This document shows, piece after piece, positions 32,036 to 41,837 of a DNA stretch of 58,313 bases. How positions within the stretch are numbered: position 1 is the first letter of the stretch; every line of letters starts with the position of its first letter. The position numbers and the translations under genes were made by a program. Below the pieces are notes generated by a model. That model saw nothing but the letters and a program-made list of their open reading frames with translations, was not told the DNA's origin and did not search any database. The DNA is from Azolla pinnata (lineage: Eukaryota; Streptophyta; Polypodiopsida; Salviniales; Salviniaceae): NCBI GenBank assembly GCA_037176905.1, contig JBBBWG010028976.1, positions 64,694 through 123,006 of the forward strand, in the 5' to 3' direction.

Positions 32036-32190
32036 TAACCCTAACCCTAACCCTAACCCTAACCCTAACCCTAACCCTAACTAACCATCTCTAGCCCAAA
32101 CCCTAAAACCCTAACCTTTCGTGATTCTTGAACCCTAAACCCCAAACCCTAAACCCCAAACCCTAAACCCTAAACCTAGCTTCAGCTGAA
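32036..32190. repeat. (CCCTAA)n tract passing into CCCTAAA words
   Basis: Eight or so perfect CCCTAA hexamers (32036-32084) are followed after a short break by CCCTAAA and CCCCAAA heptamer words (32097-32187). Both hexamer (TTAGGG-type) and heptamer (TTTAGGG-type) telomere words occur within 150 bp. Confidence 0.95.
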
Positions 32191-33118
32191 GTAGCAAAAA
32201 CATATGGATTCCTTTACAGTTAGGAGCAGTTATTTTCACTGCATTCAATCTTTGTGTCTCCCTTTATCCTCCTCTCTTCTCCTTCTCTCTCTTTCTGTCT
32301 GTCTCTTCGATCTTTGACCATGTCCCGAAATCCGCGGAAGTAGCGAGAAACTCGAAGGACCCATTGCATATCTCACTGTTTCTGAGGAGCCCATCATCTC
32401 CATTCGCCCACAAAACAGCGGCTCAGCTCAGTAGATCCGGGTTTCTTCCCTTCCCTCAGTCAGGTTCCCCTGCCCGTTTGGCTGTTCCCGGGATTTTTGA
32501 AGCGAGTGGGGGGAGCTTGCAGATGGAGTAACCAAGAGACTTTCCACCTCTGGTATGTCATAACAGAAGCCCTTCTCTGCCTATCGTTTGTGAATTTGGC
32601 GTGTGCGAGGAGTTCTTGTGTCTGCATTTTCTTCTCCCTTTCTTCTTTGGTGCATTGAATAGAAGGGAAGGACGCAGAGTATGAGAGAAGACAAGAGAAG
32701 TGACGGAGAATGAGAGGAGACAAGAGAAGATAAAAAAAAGAGGGAAAACAAGAGAAGGGAAACAGGAGAGGAGACGTTATCGCCCGGGTTTCGTGGTAGA
32801 GATCAGATGGTCATGGGTTCAGCCCCTGCGTTCTACATTGCCATTATCCATTGAAATCAGGGAAACGTTTCGACTTTTTGGACCTTGCTGCATCGGCTGA
32901 AGAGGAGCTCAGGAGAAGGATACAAGCAATTGTCGTGACGTCCAAAGAGAAGGAACGTGATGAGATGACTCACCTCTAAATCAACTCAATCTCGACAACA
33001 AGAAGAAAATAAGGAAGAAGGAAATCAGGAAATCAAGAAATCCAAGAACGAAGAAAGGAATCAAGAAAACAAGAAATCAAGAAAGGAAGGGAGGAAGGAG
33101 CTAAAAAAATCCAGAGTA
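32191..33118 (+). promoter_or_regulatory. Presumed promoter and purine-rich leader
   Basis: Upstream of the ATG at 33119. 32640-32775 and 33000-33110 are almost pure purine on the + strand, with GAGAAGA, GGAAATCA and AAGAAATCA words. This may be the 5' UTR. At about 32790-32826 a GTGGTAGAG word is followed by GGTCATGGGTTCAGCCCC, resembling a tRNA without its anticodon arm. No TATA box is convincing. Confidence 0.35.
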
Positions 33119-35938
33119 ATGATGATGGAAGAGAAGAAAAGCAGTGACGAGAATTTCAGGGAGATATCTCAGATGGCATTTTCAAAGAAGTTACTAGAAG
33201 AAGGAGAAAGTAAGGGAGCAACAGCAGCAGAAGAAAAAGAAAAAGAAGAAGAAGAAGAAGAAGAAGAAGAAGAAGAAGAAGAAAACGAAAAAGAAGAAGA
33301 AGAGGAGGAAGAAGCTGTTGCAGTAGCTGTGGGAAGAAAGAAAAGCAGCATTCAAGCATTCGGATGGGCATTGGAGACCCTTATGACGAATAAAACCAGG
33401 ACCCTTCACCTTTTATATGTGGTTGATCCACTACGCTTTGTCCAAACTGGATGTGAGTTACTTCGAGATTTCAATTCTCCTCTTTTTTTTTTTTTTGCTT
33501 TGTCACATACTTAGGTCAGGTACAATGCTTCATCATGGAGTTTTTTTCTTTTGATTTTTCTCGTTCTTTGGACTGAAGAAAAGCTTTTGGGAAATACGGG
33601 AAAACTCTCAAGGTTTCCATTTTGTTTTCCTTGACATGCTCAAAATTTGAGCTATTATGGCAAAAACTGTGCTAGTTTTCCTGTAGTTTCTTCCCTTCTG
33701 ACTTCGGGCAAAGGGAATTATATCACATGATTAAAGGATGAATTAGATTGCAAAAATAGCACAATTTATTGAAAGAAAAGGAAGAGTGAGTATATACAAT
33801 CTGTTTCTGGATCTACCAAGGCATTTGGGGAAATAATGCAAAGCCAGTTCTTTTTTCTCTGTATTAAAGTTTTGACTTTTGTATTAAAATGTCATAATCC
33901 ATAAACACTGGGGCTTATTTTGGGAAGGAAATGTTAAGATATCAACATCAACTTACAGCAGATCTTGTTATCATAGACTAACAGGAGGCATAAAATCTCA
34001 GTTCCTCCTCATTCCCTGGTACATGTCGTTTTATGTCTTTAGTATGAGGGTACCAAAAACAAAATGAGAGCCATTTCTCTTTTCTTTTGTCCAAATTTAT
34101 ATCAAGAGCCAGAAACTCTTAAGCACAAAATGGTTAGAGCTTATCTGTATTGAGGTCTAATGTATTATTCTACTTGTTGTGAAACGAATGATCCTCGAAT
34201 CATTTGGCTGCAGTGGGTCCTCTCCCTTTCGACCAGGCAAATGAAATAAGCCAAAAGCAAGCGAGACACTTGCAGTCTTTGAAGATCGAGAAGGTGACAC
34301 AAGTGTACAAGAAGATGTGTGAAAAGAAAGAGGCAGATTTCCTGAACCTAGAAAAACCATGAAATTTTCTAATCCCCTTTAATTGAATTCCAATTTACCT
34401 TCGTTTTCACCATTTGTACCAGGTGGAGTTGCGTGTTCATTGCATTGAAAGTGATTCGATTCAGAAAGGTTTGTTGGATCGAGTTTTAAAACTCAGCATC
34501 AAAAAGTTGGTGGTCGGATCTTCCTCAGGATTAAAAATGAAGTGAGCATTTCTGAGTATTTACAATCCTTATGGATCACAATATGTTTCTCACACCCTTC
34601 TTATCTTTTGTTAAGTAACTAACCAGCAATTCATTCAATAATCCCAAATACTGGCCAAATACTGGTTCTGCATGGTCGTATGTTGGTTTTTCATCTGCAA
34701 TAAAATCCAATCCCAAAAACATACACATCAAACTCATTTTTTGAAATACGATTAAAAAAAAAACAGCAACTCTTTACATTTTTTTTCCTGTGGACGAATT
34801 GATTTAAGGCATTCTTTAACAGGAATGCTATAAAGAAAACATATAAATGCTTGAATACATCAGTGAAACAATTCGTAGTATGCATGTCAGCCCATATATC
34901 AGTGCTGTCTAAATGTTGAAAAACATCATAGATATGAGCTTAATATGATTTGGTTATTCAGCCTTTGTGAAGGTTATGAGTAGTAGGGTATGGATTAAGT
35001 AGTGATGCCTATGTATTTGCAGATGGCTGAAGAAATCAAGCATTTCTGTACTTCTAGCAAAAACTGTTCCCGACTTTTGTGCTGTTATGGTGGTCAGAAA
35101 TGGACGATTAGTATCAGTTAAAGATGCAAGCAATTCATGGTCATTCAGTGCTTCAGATACATCTTCAACTACCAGTTATAGCAAACGGAAAAGTAAAGGT
35201 ATTACTACGTGTTCTTTTCTTCTCAACTTTTTGTAATCCACAGGCAAGTTAGGATATTCCAAGTTAAGCTTTTAGTTTGGCTCAGGTGCCTAGATTGAGA
35301 GCTTAACCTAGTTGAGTGCACGTTTCATCTCTACAGGGTATTTGACTTCTGGATCTGAATCGGGTAGTTCGAATGGATATGAGCCAAGGAAACACAAAGC
35401 TTCATTTGGAAGCTCGACCTTCACATCTCGATCCGGTGGATATATTACAGATGAATATCTCGAATCTTTCCAATCTAATGGAGCTTTCTCTTCTCGAACA
35501 CTATCTCTCGGAAAACTACCTGAGGAAAACTTCATGAGCCAAGCTTTTCAAAGCTTGTGCATAGCATCTCAATCTTCTTTTCCGATTGATCATAATGCTT
35601 CTGGTAATATGCTTGATACAAGTGAGAGTTTGAAGTCTCCTCCTATCCAACGGAGTTATCCCAAAAACTCTTTGATCACTACAACAGACAATCCAATGCA
35701 TGGGGAATCAACGATAATTTCGTTGGGAAGAAGAGATGGGTTGTATGCTAATACAAAAAAGCAGGGAGATGAACTAGCAAGCTACAAGCAAATGGTCGTT
35801 GCCCTTGCAAATGCAAGACAGGAGATACATGCTTTACAGAAAGATCTAGCTATGGCAAAGCAGGAAGCAACAGAAAATTGGAGGATGTATCTTGAAGCTA
35901 TGAACAAGCTGAAAGAGTTGGAAGAAAAGAAGACTTGA
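33119..35938 (+). CDS. Universal-stress-domain protein with coiled coil, no kinase
   Basis: Five exons (33119-33452, 34214-34332, 34423-34541, 35023-35198, 35337-35938) join to 449 aa. An acidic Glu run (about 41-65) comes from a GAA repeat. The USP fold follows: AVAVAVGRKKSSIQAFGWAL, LHLLYVVDPLRF, VYKKMCEKKEVELRVHCIESDSI, KKLVVGSSSG and PDFCAVMVVRNGRLVSV. After a Ser-rich linker comes a coiled coil (about 395-449, LASYKQMVVALANARQEIHA and onward). This is the N-terminal layout of plant USP/U-box receptor-like kinases, but the frame stops right after the coiled coil, and I find no kinase or U-box in the next 2 kb. It is either a distinct short form or a truncated relative. Intron 2 fits best as GC-AG (GAG|GCAGAT at 34332). 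The ligand (ATP or AMP in some USPs) is unknown. Confidence 0.78.
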
Positions 35939-36275
35939 ATCATTGTCAGCTTTGGTGAAGTGTGGTAAAAGAGAAGAGAATTCCAGTTCCCAAGTTTGTT
36001 AGGAGAAGGGCACATGAACAATTCCTGGAGAGGAAAAAGATTGTTTATGTATTGAATGAACGTGAAAATAAAAACCCAAGAGATGGTTGGTGGTGGATGC
36101 AGTAACAGATGCTGATGAGCTGGGGCAGCTATTCGTACCACAAATTTCTATTTTTTTCAAGGATTTTTGAGGTTGTTGATGACAACCACAGTGGCAAGAA
36201 GACTTTTAAGTCAACACAAACAACGTTCCTCTGCAAAAGTAGAACTGAAAGGTCATCCTGATTTTCCACCACATT

Positions 36276-36378
36276 TGAGGTTTCCAGAGCTATGAATTGG
36301 CATTTTCTACCACCATTGTCGAGGTTTCCAGAGCTATGAATTGGCATTTTCTACCACCATTGTCGAGGTTTCCAGAGC
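36276..36378. repeat. 44-bp tandem repeat, 2.3 copies
   Basis: The unit begins GAGGTTTCCAGAGCTATGAA, continues TTGGCATTTTCTACCACCAT and ends TGTC. It starts near 36277, 36321 and 36365. The first two copies are identical or nearly so. It lies downstream of the USP gene, possibly in its 3' UTR. Confidence 0.9.
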
Positions 36379-38159
36379 CGATGAATGGTTTCCCCAGTGG
36401 TTCCTTACAAAAACTTGAATGCTATTGAAAAAGTCTGCAGCAATGTGAAGGTGTACAGAGAAAGGCCTAGTTGGAGGGTGATGACACATATCAGCATCAA
36501 TCTGATTATTTGGAGCTCCAATGCTATCATTGGAGAATATATCTTCTTATCGGTATTGTTTGTAAAATATATGCGCGCACCGCACTCGGGTTAAGGTTGT
36601 TGATAAGTTTGTAATGTATGTATCATAGGGCAATTTATGAGCTTCCATCATTTCGATGCGAAAATGATGACGATCTCCATTCGTTAAATTTGATTTACCT
36701 TGTCAGCAGCATAGATGCTATTGAGATCTTCACTTGTGAAGTGTCTGTATTTGTACACAATCTCCTGTTTATAAGGCAAGTTTACTCTCAAAGTTCTGGA
36801 TTTTATTTTTACCTTTTGGGTTTGTTTCTTTGGTTTAGGGTTTCAATGAGCTAGCTCCATTTCAATTCTCCACCACTAGTGGAGAATGTGCTCACCAGGA
36901 GAGAATGGGTGGAAAATGATGCAGTAATTACAGAAATTTTTGGCAAAAAAATGGTGGACACAGTTTTTGGTTAAGAACTTGGGAATCTCTACCAAAATCG
37001 ATTTATCTCTCTAAAATTGGGTCGCGAAATTTGTCGAAAACTCGAGCTATTTCAGATGTTAAAAATTATGCTATTTCAGCTGCTTGAAACTTCCAAGACA
37101 TTTATACGAACGTCGGCTGGGTAAAGTTTAACAGACATTCCACCTACTGGTATGCTGTTGGAAGTTTTCATCATTCATATAACGTTGAATTCGGTTAACG
37201 AAACTAGCTTATTGGTGATCAGAGAGAGATAGAGCAGAAATTAGTAATGATGCAACTAATTGACACCATGTCTTTGAGGGCTACTCCAGATAATCCAAGC
37301 ATCGCTTGTCGGTATCAGAATGCAAGCATTAGATTGTGCGAGAAACGACAGGAAGAGTATATGGCATGGAGGCGATTCGATGAGGGATGTGATCGGTGAT
37401 AGAAATTCGATTTTTGATCAAAAGACAGCGGTGAGTGTGATCGAATTTCACGTGATTTCGGTTCAGACGAAAATCGATCAAGAAAAAAATTTAATCGATT
37501 CGTGCAATTTCGCACACAGGAAGGAAACACATCTTATTCAGATCATTCTCCTCATTGTTTCGGGATCGGCCTCTTAGTTCTTTGTTTTCGATTCGTTGCC
37601 TCGATCGATGTTCCTTCGATTTCCCCGCACATAATAAATCGGACGAAGCAGGCGCAAGCAAGATTAGAGGATTTTAATCGAGGCGTGGAAGCTCCTCAGC
37701 GCCAGATCGATCAGTAAAAAAAAAAAATCTAGCAATGTACAGTTCGGCGCTCCGGGGGGCATCGGCGTACCCCGATTTCGCCGTACTGAGGCAAAGCGAT
37801 CGAGCAAGCAAGTGCATGCAGATTGTTTTTCGGAACAAGAGCAATGAATCTACGTGTCGGATGCGGTGTGAACCTCTGCTGACCTCTGCTTGAGTGATGA
37901 TGGTGATGATGCAGAACAATCTCTTGATTCTTTTTCCTTTCTCTTTTTTGTTTTTTTGTTTTTGTTTTTTTTTGGTTTCTTCTTTCTTCCATTGGCAATG
38001 GATTTGGATCAAGGATGAATAGCAGGACATGGGTGTTGGATTGATTTGATGAGAGGTTGGTGGTTGGGGGTGGAAAGAGATTGAGGCCGACGAGCATCTG
38101 TCTTTATTTTCGCGAATTTGACTAAAGTTGCTGCCAAAAAAAAAAAAAAAAAGGATCGA
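36379..38159. other. Intergenic, no supported gene
   Basis: AT-rich spacer with short frames only. A minus-strand frame at 38351-37674 is long, but it runs through poly-A/T and dispersed-repeat sequence and shows no family resemblance. 37924-37980 is a T-rich homopolymer-like tract and 38138-38154 a poly-A run, possibly a retroposition scar. Confidence 0.45.
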
Positions 38160-38400
38160 ATCTGCGGGCGCGACACGCGGATATATTTGCCAGAACATTG
38201 TTGTAACATACGTAGCATACTGTACGCGTACAATACATATGCTGCGTATTTCAAATGTTTTTAATGAAAAAATAAAAGCTTGTAAATACTTAGAATGCAT
38301 AATTTTTTTTAGCATATATTTTGTTAAATATGTCAGATACAGGCTGAACACGTAAAATACGGGCCGAACTACGGGTTAAAAATACGCAGAATCTGGGTTG
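38160..38400. repeat. Dispersed repeat, copy B
   Basis: The + strand of 38196-38290 matches the minus strand of 30300-30225 (shared words TACGTAGCATACTGTACGCG and ATGCTGCGTATTT). It is followed, as in copy A, by words like TACGGGTTAAA (38360-38385). A 17-base poly-A at 38138-38154 lies just before it. Confidence 0.65.
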
Positions 38401-39517
38401 AAGTACGCTAATCAATCGTACAGATTCACAATTGATTAAGCCTACAGATCACTAAAGTTGCACTCGCGTTCGATTTTCTTGGGCATTAGCAAACCCAATG
38501 AAATCTTAAACCGTAAAAAATCGATTTCCAAATCCAAGTTTGTAAAATGAGATCATGCTTCATATTTATAAATTCGGCTTAAAAAACATGACAGCTCTAA
38601 AATGCCAGAGTATTCTAAAACTGCATTTTATTAACAAAAGACGCGCTTCTTTGTTTTTTTGGTTTTTTTGTAACCGCAAAGGACCATAAGCAGAGCGGAG
38701 CTGAAGCAGCGCGATCGTTTTTTCGATCAGATTTCATCGTTATAGCCCCGCCTATTATGTACTTAGTCATTTCCTCGTATAAAATTTTCCGAGGATTTGG
38801 TTTTTCCTCAGTCGAATTCGCATGTATTCTTCATAACTAATAGGAAAGAAAGCCGGATTCGGAAAAAGGAAGGTGTAGAAGTCAACAAGCCGACGTGTAG
38901 ATGAAGGGAGCAGGATTTGCAGATTGCGGTTCTTTCAGTAGGCGAGAGGGGCACGAAAGGGAATTTGTCAGTATTTCTTTTTCCGCCATTTATACTGGCG
39001 AAAAAACAACCCACCACCGCCAAAGGGCGATCGATGGTCCCAGACAGCAACAGCAGAACCATCTGCACAACGGGGTTCGAGTAGGCAACAAGAACACGCA
39101 ACCGTGGTCACGTTAAATCTTTTTTGCCCTTTCTAATCTCTGCGACAGAAGAACCCGATTTGTTCTTCTTCTTTTTTCTTTTACGCGTGAGATCTGCTTT
39201 AGCAGCAAGAGTGTGTGCTACAGTTGCTAGTTACAGAGCAGGGAGTGCGACAACGCGAATAAAGGGCCTTCTGCCAATTTGCCAGGGAATAAAGAAGAAG
39301 AAGAAGAAGAAGAGGTCTGTCTGTCTGCAGGGGAAAGTTGATGGTCCAGGAGAACCAAACACAAAAGATTTACGAGACGAATGTAAAATCTCACTTATAA
39401 AAAGAGCATTGCATTGCAGTGTGCTTGGCTCAGCTCCTGCAGCTTCCTCTCTCGTCTTCGCTGTTTCGGCTCCTGATTCCCTGGAGGCTTCTGCTTCTCT
39501 CTCAATTCAAAGGGCAT
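38401..39517 (+). promoter_or_regulatory. Upstream region and promoter of the His-rich gene
   Basis: Mostly unique AT-rich sequence. A TATA box (TATAAAAA, 39396-39403) lies about 115 bp before the ATG at 39518, implying a transcription start near 39430. A (GAA)n run of about six units lies at 39295-39313 on the + strand. Short frames between 38808 and 39415 are unconvincing. Confidence 0.6.
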
Positions 39518-39832
39518 ATGGCAACTTCGCCGCGATCTGCGAAGCTCCGGCTCTTCCTCCATGCTATCTTCTGGGCGTGCATTCTGCTGTCGGCGAGCTT
39601 GTTAGCGCGAGCTGAGTCGTCCGATTCTGTCGAAGCCTCCAAATGGTATAATCACGATGATCATGATCATCATCATCATCATGGAGGGTGGCCCAAGAAG
39701 GGTGGCTATGACCATCACTACCAGCATGGCGACGATCACCATGGCTATGACCATGGCCATGACCACCATGGCCATGACCATGGCCACCATGGCCATGACC
39801 ATGGCCCTGGCCATGGCGGACATCCCCACTAG
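39518..39832 (+). CDS. Secreted His-rich (HDHG-repeat) small protein
   Basis: Intronless, 104 aa, beginning MATSPRSAKLRLF. Residues 1-32 form a clear signal peptide, with a hydrophobic core HAIFWACILLSASLLA and a likely cut after ARA. The mature part is nearly all His, Asp and Gly: DDHDHHHHHGG, then HDHGHDHHGHDHGHHGHDHG, ending GHGGHPH. Repeated CATGGCCATGACCA words encode it, so the protein grew by short tandem duplication. No cysteine or enzyme motif is present. Such histidine-dense tails can bind Zn, Ni or Cu; a role in apoplastic metal binding or the cell wall is inference. The upstream in-frame GTG is not a eukaryotic start. A TATA box at 39396 supports a real transcription unit. Confidence 0.7.
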   Translation: MATSPRSAKLRLFLHAIFWACILLSASLLARAESSDSVEASKWYNHDDHDHHHHHGGWPKKGGYDHHYQHGDDHHGYDHGHDHHGHDHGHHGHDHGPGHGGHPH

Positions 39833-40219
39833 GCCATCTCCACCCTGCAACAGAAGCAAAACCAAACAACAACAACCACAACAACAACAACAACAACAAA
39901 AACCCTAAAACCAACCCTAAACCCTAATGCCGTCTGTCTGTCTCCCGAGGCTCTCAATAATTACAACATCTCCTTTGTAATATGCACTTGCATTTGCCCC
40001 CTTCTTCTCATCTTTGTATTGCTTCTGCTAGTCCTCTCTCTCTCTCTCTCTTCGCCTTTTTAGCTTCGACGACGACGACGATGCGAGTGCCTTCTGCTCT
40101 GCATCTTCCGGTTGGCGCGTCGATGCAATCCTGATGTGTTAATGTATCATGCTCTTGGTTCCCCCCCCCCCCCATCCACCCTCTTTGCATGCATGTAATT
40201 GTTGTGTTTGTATCAGTAT
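39833..40219. other. 3' flank of the His-rich gene
   Basis: Holds a CAA-rich stretch (39855-39900), a telo-box-like AAACCCTAAA word, a CT run (40034-40050) and a poly-C run of 13 (about 40160-40173). AATAA-type polyadenylation words occur near 39955. No gene is seen. Confidence 0.5.
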
Positions 40220-41100
40220 GCAATATGTATTTAGCTTGAATTTGATCTATATCTTTGAAATTTGGAGCTTGTATGTCGCTTGAATTTTGATCTATATCTT
40301 TGAAATTAGAGCTCGTGTGTCGCTTGAATTTTGATCTATCTTTGAAATTAGAGCTTGTATGTAGCTTGCATTTCGTTTATCTTAGTCGAAATCAGAACTT
40401 GTATGTAGCTTGAATTTTGATATATCTTCGAAATTAGAGCTTGTATGTAACTTGAATTTTGATCTATCTTCGAAATTAGAGCTTGTGTGTAGCTTAAATT
40501 TGGATCTATCTTCGAAATTAGAGCTTGTATGTAGCTTGAATTTTGATCTATCTTCAAAACTAGAGCTCGTATGTCGCTTGAATTTGAACTATCTTTGAAA
40601 TTAGAACTTGTATGTAGCTTGAATTTCGATCTATCTTCGAAATTAGAGCTTGTATGTAGCTTGAATTTCGATCTATCTTCGAAATTAGAACTTGTATGTA
40701 GCTTGAATTTTGATCTATCTTCGAAATTAGAGCTTGTATGTAGCTTGCATCTCGTTTATCTTTGAAATTAGAACTTGTATGTAGCTTGAATTTAATTAAT
40801 CTTCAAAATTAGGACTCGTATGGTAGCTGGAATTTCATCGATCTTCAAAATTAGAACCTGTATGTAGCTTGAATTCGATCTAGCTTCGATACTTAGGACT
40901 ATGCGCGCAGCTTGAATTTGATCTTACCTTCAATCATTAGGACTTGTATGTAGCTTGAATTCGATCTTACCTTCAATCATTAGGACTTGTATGTAGATTG
41001 AATTTGATCTTACCTTCAATCATCAGGACTTGTATGTAGCTTGAATTTGATCTTACCTTTCAAGCTTGAATCCGACCTTTACCTTCAGCTTGCATTCGAT
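40220..41100. repeat. 42-bp minisatellite, about 20 copies
   Basis: Unit of about 42 bp: GTATGTAGCTTGAATTTTGA, then TCTATCTTCGAAATTAGAGC and TT. The central copies (40400-40780) are very similar and exactly 42 bp; the edges diverge, with a second variant using TTACCTTCAATCATTAGGAC at 40920-41060. Because 42 is a multiple of three, frames remain open on both strands (periodic LELVCSLNFDLSSK). No spacers exist, so it is not CRISPR-like. Confidence 0.95.
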
Positions 41101-41837
41101 CCATCTCCAAAATTAGGGACTTGTCGAGAATTCGTCGTTTCTTGCCCTCGCATGCTGCATGCAATGTTTCGATGCTCCACGGTGCTGTTGTGATCGGTGA
41201 ATGAATGATCTCCATTCTGAACACATCTGCAGAGCTGTGTATCAAAGACATATTACAGCATAACGCAATCGAATCCATGACCGTGAAACGATGCCCATCA
41301 CCAATCCATCTACCAAATTGCTGACCATAAACCATCTCGATGTAGGATCGATAACCCAACGATAGATATCATACTTGTTTGCAAAACTATAACAGTTCAC
41401 AATTTCCGATCGGAACCACTTCCAGCGATAAACGTGATTCCTATTACATCGTCGCTCTATACCAGCGACAATCGGATTACTCAAAAGGGAACCTGAAACA
41501 GCGATCAAATGGGGATAGTATCTGTGGATTATTCGACAGCGGGTGCCCAACTCGAATCTGAGATTACTCATCAATGGCACTATGTACAAAGAAAGATTTA
41601 TCTTTTCTCGCGTGCTACAAGCAAAATACTTGAGCAGCAATCAATGGCACCTCCATAGAAAAGGATTTCAGATAAAATCGGCACAAAACTCTTATTCTTG
41701 CTTCCCACAAGTGTGAGAGCAGATCAAATATTTATGCATATAACATAAATGCAGCGCCTTCCACAGAAAATTTGCTGAGAGAGTCTGGTTTATTCTGATG
41801 TCTATCTCGGACATCGAGGTTTCCATGGCAAACGGTT
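41101..41837. other. Convergent 3' spacer
   Basis: Between the minisatellite and the 3' end of the SSUH2-like gene. Short overlapping frames (41060-41640, minus) have no family resemblance. It probably includes the 3' UTR of the minus-strand gene. Confidence 0.45.

Noticed and set aside
31439-32094. Overlapping frames of 142-175 codons on both strands
   Set aside because: No family resemblance, no conserved motif, and the plus frame ends in the CCCTAA tract.
37674-38351. Minus-strand frame of 225 codons
   Set aside because: Includes a poly-Phe stretch from the poly-A run and Lys-rich sequence from the T-rich tract; no family resemblance.
40220-41100. CRISPR-like array
   Set aside because: Repeats are contiguous with no spacers, in a plant nuclear context; it is a minisatellite.
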